The translations under genes were made by a program, and so were the position numbers. Shown one piece after another: positions 7,033 through 19,000 of a DNA stretch of 64,000 nucleotides. This stretch comes from Frigidibacter albus (GTDB taxonomy: Bacteria > Pseudomonadota > Alphaproteobacteria > Rhodobacterales > Rhodobacteraceae). The stretch's first letter is position 1, and each line of letters starts with the position of its first letter. The DNA lies in contig NZ_JAAAUC010000013.1 in NCBI RefSeq assembly GCF_009908165.1, positions 1-64,000 on the forward strand, written 5' to 3'. The notes below the pieces were generated by a model. It searched no databases, was not told the DNA's origin, and saw nothing but the letters and a program-made list of their open reading frames with translations.

Positions 7033-10000
7033 TCAGAATTTCATGCCGAAGCCCAAGCTCGCGGCACGGCCCTCGATGCCTTCGCCCACTTCGGCCTGAT
7101 AGCCGAGGTTGAAGAACCCCGTCCCCTCGGCATTGTGGACCGAGACCCCCAGCTTCAACCGCCCCCTAAGGTTGCTGATCTCGCTGTAGTTCCGGAACGT
7201 GCCGTCCAGGTCGCTGGCGCCCGGGAAGGTCGCGTTGACGTAGAGCGCGTCGGTATTGGAAACACTGACCTCGCCCCGGGCAAAGGCGCGGATCTGTGAT
7301 CCCGATGCGGTCTTGCGATCAATCCCCAGCTCCAGCGACGGCGTCAGCGACAGCACCCACTGGTTCGTGTCCCGCAGCACAAGAGCGTAGTCGCTCCCGG
7401 TCTCGGACGTCCCTTGGGCGCGCAGGTAGGTCGCATCGAAATCGAGACCCGGGCTGAGGTAGATATCGCTGTCCTCGAAGTCATGCCGATAGCTGCCCCC
7501 AAGGCGAAGGTTCGCCGTGCCGACGCGCTGACGCGCGAACGCCACTCCTGCAACCACGGGGGTGCCGTCCACCAATTCACCCGACACACCGATGCCGCGG
7601 GTCGAGTCATAGCGCGCGTTGCTCGTGCTCAGGACGCCATACATATCCCAGGCGCCAACTTCGCGCATCAGGGCCGCCCCGATGGCCAGGCGGTCGCCGC
7701 TGGCGGCGAAGCGGTCGCCGTTGGTCATCCGGAAGCTCTCCTGCTCCACCGCGATGCCCAGTTGCAGGTCGGCACCGAGGGGCACGCGGACGCCGCCGCC
7801 AAACCCGTTGGACTCGGTTTCGAAGCGACGGGACTCGAAGCTTTGGTCCCGCTCCATCCAGCGCCCGGTTCCGCGCATCCAGTAGCAGCCATTCTCGAGG
7901 ATCCCCGCGCCAGAACCCAGAGGATGGTCGCAATTCATGACAGAGTCCGCGAAGGTCAGCGCCGAGTGAAGTGCATCGACCTGCGTCGCCGCATAATCCT
8001 CCGAGCCAAGCCGGTCGATGGCATCGATGATGGCCGCCTCGTCTGCGGTGGTGGCAAGCAGGGTGAACATCGGGCCCATCGCGGCAGATCCCTCGCCGGC
8101 AAGGATCCGGTTGAAATGCCCCGCGGTGCGGCGCTGATTTCCGTTCATCCCCGACATCCTGTAGTCGGCCTCTACCAGCAGGTCGATCGTGCTGCCGTCG
8201 CCCGTCGGCCCGTTGAGCCCGATGCTGTAGGTCAGCACCGGCGTACCGATGACGGTCGTCCCGGAGTCGAAAGTGGCACCGCCCGCATTGACGATGACGA
8301 GGGGCCCCGCCCGCTCCAGGATCCGCAGCACCGGGAAGATCGTGCCACCCATGGTCGCGTCGGCAGAGACAACGATCAGGTCACTTTCGCCGCCATAGGC
8401 CAGGTCTTGCCGGAAGAAGACGTCGGGCGTGTAGGTTGCCGTGCTTGCGAAGACCGCGGAGCCCGTTACCACCGTGGTCTGGCTGACGAGGTTTGTGACG
8501 CGGAAGTCTGCCGCCGCACGCCCGATGCCGAACGTTCCGTCGTGCAGATAGGCCTGTCCGCCGAGGAAGAGATCGCCCTCGATCATCAGAAGGCCCGCTT
8601 CACCCAGGGCGATTTCGTCCTGCGCATAAAGCTCGCCGCCCTGCGCAAGGGTGAAGCCGTTGAGGCCGGTCCCAAGGTCGATATTCCCCACGACCGCGCC
8701 GAAGGACAGCACCTGGTCATTGCCGTCGCCGCCGGCAAGAACGCGGTTGTTCAACCCCATCAGGAAAGTGTCGGCCGAAAGAGTCACGGTGTTCGAGGCC
8801 CCTCCGTCCAGAACGATTGCCGCGGTCTCGGGCCCTGTTCCGGCCGCAGGCGCGTCCTCCTCATCGGCGTTGCCGCCACCGATGATCACGCCGTCAAGGT
8901 TCAGCGTGATGTCGTCACCACCCTGCGATCCGGCGGATTGCGCAAAGACGGCGATGCCGTTCCGCCCCAGCGCCATGATGTTGCCGGTCAGGTCCAGATT
9001 GATGCGGCCGCCCTGCCCGGTCCCGCCCGCGCTGCCGCGGAAGACGCCATCGACCATGCCGCCACCGCCGCCGATGGATTGCGCCAGAACCCCCACCGAC
9101 TCGGTGCCAATGGCAAGGATGTGGCCGGAGTTCGTGAAGGTGACGTCGCCGCCGCTGCCGGAGTTGCCACTGGACAGGTCCACCGTCAGTGCAGCGCTTG
9201 CCAGATCGGTGGTGACAAGCCCGCCACCCCCGCCGATGGACTGCAGAAGGAACCCGTGCGAGCGCGCGCCCTGCGTCTCGGTGTAGCCCGCGTTCACGAC
9301 AGAGATCGCGCCGCCGTTGCCGCTCGAGCCATCGCTGGCGCCGAGGGCGACCCGTGCCGCATCGAGCCCTGTCACCTGCACCTCGCCGCCGCCGCCGCCG
9401 ATGGACTGGATGATCTGGCCGCTGGAATTGTCCCCGAAGGTCAGGATATCGCCATTCAGGGCCAGTGTGACGGTATTGCCGTGATTGCCCAGCGACGTGC
9501 CCACCGCGCCGAGCGAGAAGCTCGCGCTCCGCGCCCCGGCGTTTCCGCTTGCCGCGACCGCGAAACGACCGCCGCCGCCGCCGATGGACTGCACAATGCC
9601 TCCCGGGGAGAAATCGCCCCCACTGACCAGCTGCCCGGTCCGGTTGGCGATCACGGTGCCGCCGGAGGACTCGCCGGTGTTCGTTGCGCCCAGATGGCCG
9701 GCGACGGTCAGATCGCTCGGCGACCCGGTGCTGTTCAGCGCGATGGCCTGAGTGCCGCCGCCGCCGCCGATGCTTTGCACGATGAGCCCGACGGAACGGT
9801 CGGCCGTCACCGTGATGTCGCCTTCGTGCGACTGCTCGACCGCTTCGCCCGCAGAGCCCTGCAGATCCGCTCCGCCAAGGGTGGCTGCATAGATCATGCC
9901 GGTCCCGGGGTCACCCGGAAGCGCCGCCCGCGCGACCATGTTTGCCCGGGCGTCTTGCTCGCCCTCTGCGCTGGCAAAATCGAGGAACGTGTCGACATTG

Positions 10001-13000
10001 CCACCGCCACCGTTCACCGACTGCGCAAAGATCGCCTTGCTGCCGGTTCCGGTGACGAGGATGTCGCCCTTGCTGGTAACGGTGACGGTGCCGGCCTTGC
10101 CCTCGGAACCGCTGCGGGCGCCAAGCAGGGTGGAGGTCACGTAATCGGCCACCATCACCGCGGGCGCAGAGATCGAGAAGCCCGCGTTGCCGCCGCCACC
10201 GCCTACCGATTGCGCAAAGATGCCGTAGGCGCGATCGCCGGACACGACGATCGTTCCCTCATGGGTGACGGACACATCGCCGCCATCCGCACCGGCCCCA
10301 CCGGCCCCGCCGAGGGCGAGCTTGGTATAGGACTTGCCGCTGGCTTGTCCCCCGATGTCCTGAAGCGACAGGGCGATGGCGACCCCGCCATTGCCGCCGC
10401 CGCCGCCCACTGATTGCGCAAGCACGCCATAGGAGTCCGCCCCCGAAACGTGGATTTCGCCGGAATTGGAGACTGTCACGTTTCCGCCTGCGTTGCCGCT
10501 GCCACCTGCCCCGCCCATGTTGAGGGCGAGGGTCGGGTCCGACTCGCTGCCGGGTGAAAGGCTTGCGTTTCCGGTGATCGAGTAGCCGCCATTGCCGCCG
10601 CCGCCGCCGATGGACTGCGCCAGGATGCCGTGCGCCCGGTCGCCCCGGGTCACGATCAGGCCTTCGTTGACCACGTCCACCGCGCCGCCGGCGCCGCCCG
10701 TTCCCCCAGAGCCGCCAAGGCCAAGCTGGATCGACTGGCTCATCTTGGCGCCGCTGGCCGCGTCCCCCTTGGAGATCGACAGAACGTCCGATCCGTTGCC
10801 GCCGCCGCCGCCGATGGACTGGGCGAAGATGCCGTGGCTCTCGGTCCCGTCGGTCACGATCCGCGCCGACGCGCCATTCGCCACCGTGACGGACCCGCCC
10901 TGTGCGCCCGTCCCGCCGGTTCCGCCGATCAGCAGCGCGCTTCGGGAACTGTTATCCGCCGCCGCACCCGCGATGATGTTGCGCACATGCTGCGCGTCGC
11001 CGCCGCCACCCCCGATGGCCTGGGCGAAGATGCCTGCCGAACGGTCCCCCTGCGTGCCGATGTCGCTGAGGTTCGTGACCGAGACCGCGCCCGAAACCGC
11101 GCCGCTTCCCCCCGATCCGCCCAGCGAGAATGTCGCCGTGGTTGCAATGTTGGACTTCAGGTTGACGATCTTGTTCTCGACCAGCCCGCCCTTGCCGCCA
11201 CCGCCGCCGATGGATTGCGCCTGGATCCCGTGGGAGCTGGAGCCGAGGGTGGTGATGATGTTCTCGCTGATGACAGTCACGTCGCCCGAGGTCATGCCCT
11301 CGCCGCCCGAACCGCCGATATTGACGGAAACGGTGGTTCCGGTTTCAGAGCCCTTGACCGTCGCCTTGGCGATGGCCAGTGCGCCCGGGCCGCTGTTGAC
11401 GGCGCCGCCGGTCCCGCCCGCACCGCCGACCGACTGCGCAAGAATGCCGACGGACCGGTCGCCTTGCGTGGCGATCTCGGCCGTGCTGTCGACGTTGACC
11501 GTCCCCGACGTGCCCCCGGTGCCGCCGGTGCCGCCGATGTTCAGCGAATAGGACGTGGCCGTGCCGGCAGAGCCGCCGGCGCTGCCGGCAGTGCCGCCGC
11601 CGCCGCCGACGGATTGCGCGAAGATGCCATGCGCGTCATCGCCGCCCGTTGCAAGAAGGCCGTCTGCCACCGCAACCACATCGCCTGCGGTGCCGCCTTC
11701 GCCCCCTTCCAGCCCGACGCTGAGCTTGAAGTCCTGCCCGGCCTTGTCACCCTCGCCCGGGGTGGACAGGGAGACGGAGTTGGTGCCGGAGTTGCCGCCG
11801 CCATTGCCGATGGATTGCGCAAACAGCGCATGTGCCCCGTCGCCGCGCGTGATGACATTCCCGTCGCTGGAGGCATAGATATCTCCCGCCGAGCCGCCCG
11901 TGCCCCCGGTGCGCCCGATGACGATGCCGATATTGCCGCCTTCACCGCCCTGACCGATGGAGTTGAAGCTGGTGTTGCCGCCGCCGCCGCCAACGGATTG
12001 CGCGAAGATCCCATGCGAGCCTGCGCCGACCGTATCGATGTCGCCGGTGTTGCGCACGCTCACGTCACCGCCGGTTCCGCCAGTGCCGGTGCCGCCGCCG
12101 ATGGCAAGGCCAAAGCCCTTGTTGTTCTTGGCATCGCCGGTCTCGAAGATCTTGCCCATGTTGAAGGCAGCATTGCCGCCGCCACCGCCGATGGACTGGG
12201 CAAAGACACCGTAGCTTGCCTCACCGAGTGTGGCGACATCGCCGAAATGCACCACCTCGACCTGGCCACCCTGACCGGCGTTCCCCGCCGAACCGCCAAC
12301 GGCGATGACCGCGGAGTTGACCGACTTCTTCTCGCCAGAGGCGGATCCCGTCTGCGTCTTGCCTTCAAGCTGATCGAGAACGGCGTTGAAGTTGGGGATG
12401 ACCGATGCGTCGACCCCGGTATTCGCGGGCACCTTGCGGTCCGGCGTAGCCCCGCCGGGTTCACCCGCTCCGGTGGTCTTGCTGAAGCCGAGCACCGCGT
12501 TGATGCCGGCATCGCCACCGCCGCCGCCGATGCTGCTGGCCTCGATGCCGTGGCTGCCGCTGCCGTTGGTGACGATCTGGCCCGCGGCCAGATCGGTGGT
12601 GCCGCGAATGACGCGCACGTCGCCCGCGTCACCGCCGCTTGCGCCAAAGCCGCCGATCCCGATCGCGATGGGCGAGCTGTCCTTCGTACCCACCGCCGTG
12701 ACGTTGATCCCGCCCGTGCCGCCGCCGCCGCCGATGGACTGCGCAAAGACACCGCGGGCGTGGTAGCCGCTGGTGGAGATGTTGCCGCTGGAGATCACTT
12801 CGACATCGCCCGCATTCGCGCCGGTGCCGCCATGACCGCCAAGACCCGCGACGATGCTCAGGTCGGTCGCGCCCCCCGACCCATCGGAGCTGCCCCAGTT
12901 CAGCTGGCCCGAGATGTTCAACCCGCCATTGCCGCCGCCGCCGGCCACCGATTGCGCAAAGATCCCGTGCTTCCAGTTGCCCGCGACCTCGATGGTCCCG

Positions 13001-16000
13001 GTGTGATCGACGCTGACATTGCCCGACGTGTTGGCGTCGCCGCCAAACCCGCCGATGCCGAAGGTTACCGACGGAATTTTCCCGTCCTTGCTAAGCGCGA
13101 GGCCGCCGCTGACATTCAGCCCGCCATTGCCGCCGCCCCCGCCAATGGATTGCGCGAGGATCCCGGCAGAGCCTTCTGTCTCCGGCCCCTCCTCGCCCTT
13201 GAACAGCCCGAGGTCGACAAAGAGGTTCTTCAGTCCCTTGTCCTGGATCAGGCCTTCGACACCGTCGACGGCGCTGTTCGCCATGTCGTTGAAGACGCTG
13301 TCGCCGAAAACCGAGCGCAGCTTTGCCTCGAAGCTGGCGTCAGTGGGGTCGACCACGCTTGCCGGATTCGTGGACACGTAGATATCGGCAACTGCCGCGA
13401 CCGAGACATCTGCAGCCTGGCCGGCGTTGCCGCCCATGCCGCCGACGCCGACGATCAGCGATGTGTCGGATACGATGCCGCCGCTGACATTCAGCCCGCC
13501 CGTCCCGCCGCCGCCGCCGACAGACTGCGCCAGAATGCCGGAACTGCTCACGCCATGGGCGTAGATCTTGCTGCCGGCTGCCACGTCCACCGAGACGTTG
13601 CCGGCGTCGCCGCCGGTTCCGCCGAACCCGCCGACGCCCACGAGGACCGCATAGGAGGAGGAGTTGCTGTTGCCCTGCGTCGGCCCGGGCTTGGAGCTGA
13701 TCGCCACGCCGGCACTGACATTGACGCCGCCGCGACCGCCGCCGCCGCCGATGGATTGCGCGACAAGGCCACTGGCGCTGCCGCTGGCATTGGGGGTGAA
13801 GTCATTGCCGGAAATCGTGCCCGGAACCGCCCTCACCGTCCCGCCATAGCTCAGGTCGACCGCGCCTGCCGTGCCGCCGCCGCCGCCGAAGCCGCCCACA
13901 CCCGCCGAGACCGAGAAGATGGTGGAGGAGGTTTGCGGTTTGGTCAGCGCAAGCGACCCCGACACATTGACGCCGCCGCTACCGCCGCCGCCGCCGACGC
14001 TTTGCGCCACGACGCCGTCGGACCCGTTGCCATAGGTATTCACGTCGCCCGTCACGCTGAGGCTGGTCGCGCCGGCATCGCCGCCCGCGCCGCCAAATCC
14101 GCCAAGGCCAAGGGCCACCGCCGCGCCCGACTGGCCGCTGAGGCTGACGGCGCCAGAGACGTTGAGCCCGCCCGAACCGCCGCCGCCGCCAACGGATTGC
14201 GCCAAGACCCCGATGCTGTCGGCCCCGACAGTCGTGATGCTCTCGCCCGCGCCGGTGGCGGTGACGGTGCTGATCACCCTGCCGCCGTTCCCGCCGTCTC
14301 CGCCAAAGCCGCCAAGACCAAGCGCCGCGGCGCCGCCTGACGTTCTGGTCAGGTTCAGCGCGCCCGTGAGGTTCGCCCCGCCGTTGCCGCCGCCGCCGCC
14401 GATGGACTGGGTCACGACACCGGCGCTCCTGTCGCCAAGCGTCAGGACCTTGCCGCTGATGGACGACGAGGCAAGCGCGCCTGCATCCGCGCCGCTGCCA
14501 CCAAAGCCCCCGACGCCAAGGCCGACCGCGCCGCTTGCGCCCTTGGAGATGGACACCGCGCCGCTGACGTTGAGGGCGCCGTTCCCGCCGCCGCCGCCAA
14601 GGCTTTGCGTCAGGACGCCGATGGAATCGTTGCCGCTCGTCTGCACCACGCCCGACATGACAAGGTCCGCGGACCCCGCGCCGCCGCCACCGCCGCCGAA
14701 CCCGCCGATACCGAAGCCGACCGCGCCCGAAAAGTCGGAGCCGACCGAGATTGCACCCGAGATGTTGATCCCGCCATTGCCGCCGCCGCCGCCAAGGCTT
14801 TGCGCCACCACGCCGCCGGAACTGTCGCCAAAGGTCAAGGCTGTCCCGGAATAGATCGACGCGACATTGCCGCCGCTGCCGCCGAGGCCGCCAGAGCCGC
14901 CGATGCCGATGGCCGCCGCACCGGAGCCGGTTCCGGCAAAGCTCAGCGCGCCGCTGACGTTCATGCCGCCATTGCCACCACCGCCGCCGACCGACTGCAC
15001 CAGCACGCCGGTCGAGCTGTCGCCCGACGTGGTCATGTCGCCCGCGACATCGCTGTCGACGCGCGCGCCGTCGCCGCCCGTGCCAGCACTGCCGCCGATC
15101 CCGACACCAACCGCGCCCGAGCCTGTTCCCGCGCCCGAGCCAGCGGCAGAGACGTTGAAGCCGCCATTGCCACCGCCACCGCCGACCGATTGCGCAACCA
15201 CAGCGGCGGAATGATCGCCCCCGGTCTGCACGTCATTCCTGACCGTCAGATCGACCGCGCCGCCATTGCCGCCGCCGGCGCCCGCGCCGCCGAGGCCAAC
15301 CGAGACCGCCCCGGCGCCCGTGCCCGCACCCGCGCCGGTGGTTGCCACGTCAAAGCCGCCATTGCCGCCGCCACCGCCGACCGATTGCGCAAGTATCCCC
15401 ACGGAAGACGTGCCTTGGGTCTCGATATTGCCCGTCGTGATGGCCGTCACGCTGCCGCCATTGCCGCCACCGGCGCCGCTGCCGCCCAGACCGACCGCAA
15501 CTGCGCCCGCGCCGGTGCCCGCACCGGCCACGGCAGCCGAGACGTTGAAGCCGCCGTTACCACCGCCGCCGCCAATCGACTGCGCGACAAAGCCCGCCGA
15601 CGCATCGCCCTGCGTCAGGATCAGGCCGTTGGAGGTGGCGGTGACATTGCCCGCATTCCCCCCGCCCGCGCCGCTGCCGCCCAGACCGACAGAGACCGAC
15701 CCCGCGCCGGTCCCGGCGCCTGCGGCCCCGGCTGCCACGGAGAAGCCGCCGTTGCCGCCGCCGCCGCCCAGCGATTGCGCAACCACGCCCGAGGACCGGT
15801 CGCCCTGCGTCCAGACGTCACCGTTGCTGACCAGGGATACGCTGCCCCCCGTGGCGCCGGTGCCGCCGCTGCCGCCCAGTCCGACGCTGACCGCGCCGGC
15901 ACCAACGCCTGCGCCTGCCATCGCGCCGGCCACGCTGAACCCGCCATTGCCGCCGCCGCCGCCGACCGACTGCGCCAGAATGGCAACCGAATCCGTGCCC

Positions 16001-19000
16001 ATGGTCGTGACGTCGCCACCGATGGCTGCGGTCACCGCGCCGCCACTTCCGCCCGCATCGCCCGACCCGCCAAGGCCGACCGCAATGGAGCCGCTGCCCG
16101 TTCCCGAGCCCGCAAGCGCCCCCGAAACCGCGAAGCCACCATTGCCGCCGCCACCGCCGATGGATTGCGCCACGACGCCCGCCGCGCGGTCACCCTCGGT
16201 CAGCACGTCTCCGCCCTGTGCCGCGACGACGCGGCCGCCTTGGCCGCCCGTTCCGCCGCTGCCACCCAGACCGACGGTGATGGCGCCGCTGCCGGCCCCG
16301 GCCCCGGCGATCCCGGCCGCGACCGCAAAGCCGCCATTCCCGCCGCCGCCGCCCACCGACTGGATCAGGACAGCGCCTGAATCATCGCCCCTGGTCCAGA
16401 CACCGGCACCGATATCCGCCGTCAAGGTGCCGCCATCGCCCCCGCCACCAGCCGAGGCACCGACAGCCACGCTGATCGCACCCGCCCCGCCGCCGGCCCC
16501 GGCGACGCCCGCACCGATGGAATAGCCGCCATTGCCGCCGCCACCGCCAACCGACTGCGCCAGCACCCCGGTCGAGAACTGGCCCTCGGTCTTGATCTGC
16601 TCGCCGCCGGCGATCAGTTCGACCAGGCCGCCGCCGCCCGCGCCGCCGCCACTGCCGCCGACAGCGGCGGTGATCGTGGCTGCGACGCCGCCGCTGGCGC
16701 TCACTCCGGCCGCGATGCTGCCGCCGCCATTGCCGCCGCCGCCGCCGACCGATTGCGCCAGCAAGGCGGTCGAGCTGTTGCCGATGGTGGTGACATCCCC
16801 ATCCGTGCGGACCCTTACCGTGCCGCCGGCACCGCCGAGCCCCCCCGACCCGCCGACGCCGACAGAGACCGAGCCGGAGAAGGCCAGCGAGCCGCCGCCG
16901 GCCGCCGCCACGGCAAGCCCGCCATTGCCGCCGCCGCCGCCGACCGACTGGAAGATCATGCCCGACGAACGGTCACCGGTCGTCAGAACGCTGCCCGAGA
17001 AGCCCGGAGAGACCAGAGCACCCGATCCATCCAGCGACCCGGCAAGAACCGTTCCACCGGCGCCGCCCGATCCGCCCGAGCCTCCGACCGCGACAGAAAA
17101 GCTGCCCGAGACCGGCCCGCCCGAAACAGCGGCGGAGATGGCATAGCCGCCATTGCCGCCGCCTCCGCCCACGGATTGCAGCATCACGCCCGTGGCGTCC
17201 GTGCCCTCGGTCTGGACCTGGGCATTGCCCTGACCGGACAGCGTCACCGTGCCGCCCGCCCCGCCTTTGCCGCCCGATCCGCCGACAGCCACCGAAGCTG
17301 CGCCGAAGGCGCCGACGCCGACGCTTACAGCGCCGCCGCCGTTCCCGCCGCCGCCGCCGACCGATTGCGCGAAGACGCCAGTGGACCTGTCGCCCCGCGT
17401 GCGGATCAGCGAAGGGTTCGCGGCATCGGTATCCGACAGCGTCACGTTGACCGCGCCGCCCGCGCCACCGGTGCCGCCCGCGCCGCCGATGCCCACGCTG
17501 GCAAAGGCGCCAATCGACCCGGCCGAGCCACCGTTGCCGCCGCCACCGCCGATCGACTGGGCAAGAAGGCCCATGGCTTCATCGCCCTCGGTCAGGATCA
17601 CACCGTCGTTGACGATGGTCACGGCGCCGCCCTCGCCGCCACCGTCGCCATCGCCGCCAACCGCGACCATGCCGCCGCTGTTGCCGCCGTCGCCGCCACC
17701 ACCGCCGATGGACTGCGCAATGATCCCGCGCGCCCGGTCGCCCGCGGTTTCGATACGCCCGAAGTTGGACACCGACACAGCAGCGCCGGACCCCGCCTTG
17801 GCCCCATCGCCGCCGAGGGCCACAAGGCCATAGGCATTGGCGCCACGGCCACCCGAGCCGCCGATGGACTGGGCCATGATCCCGTCCGACATGTCGCCCT
17901 TGGTCACGATGGTGCCTGTCGCCGCGTTCACGACGGTGACACTCGAACCCGATCCCCCGTTGTTGCCAGCCCCGCCCAGGGCAAGCGAGACCGCCCCGGC
18001 CGCCGTGCCCCCGGCACCGCCACCGCCGCCCACCGATTGCGCCATGATCCCGCGCGACATTGTCCCGTCTGTCTGGATGGCACCGCCGTTGGAAACGCTG
18101 ACCACGCCGCCATTCCCGCCGCCGTCACCACTTCCCACAAGCGAGACGAGCAGGTTGCCGCTGAACCCGGCCGAGCCGCCCGACCCACCCACGGATTGCG
18201 CGAGAATGCCGTGGGAGAAGTTGCCCCTGGTATGGATCTCCGCCCCCGCGAAGGACTTGACCTCGACCCGCGCGCCGCTGCCGCCGATGCCGCCGCCGCC
18301 GGCTGCCCCGACCAGCCCCCATTGCGAGCCGCCCGAGCCGCCGTTGTTGCCCACGCTGAGCGCGAAGATGCCGTGCGAGTCATTGCCCGAGGTTTCGATC
18401 TTGCCGCTTTGGTTGACGGTGACGTTGCCGCCATCCGCCGCCAGACCACCGGCGCCGCCGCCGGGCGCCGCGTAGCCGCTGCCGCCATTCCCGGCCTTGC
18501 CGCTGCGGCTGTAGGCGATGATGCCGTGGTGGGCGTTGCCCTGGGTCACGATCGTGCTTGCCGCGCCCTGCGTCGCCGTGACGGCGCCCCCGACCGCGCC
18601 GTTGCCGCCTTTCTCTCCATCCCAGAAGCTGCCATAGGAATTGCCGCCATTGCCGCCGTTGCCGCCGACGCTGCCGATTTCCCAGCCGCTGCGCGACGTT
18701 GCATTCACGTCGGAATTGAGCGACTCGCTCCGTGTCGGCCCGGCCCCCCCATTGCCGCCCGACCGCGGCGGCACGAACAGCGCGCCCGAGCGGCCGTTGC
18801 TGCCGTTGCCCCCGTGGCTTACCTGCACGACACCGTCAGGACCCTGGATCACCGGGGTCACCGTGTCCGGGGTGTCGGTATCTTCGCCGGCGATCTGCTC
18901 GGCATACTCGGCATTGGTGATGCCGAAAGCGACCTCCGCCTCGTTCCCGCCGGCACTGATCCGTGCCACGCCGCCAGCGACAGACACCACGGTGAAGGCG

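Noticed and set aside
8930-18500. CRISPR-like array
   Set aside because: The repeats are coding, 200-240 bp apart, vary in sequence and stay in one reading frame; no 24-40-bp direct repeats with unique spacers and no cas genes.
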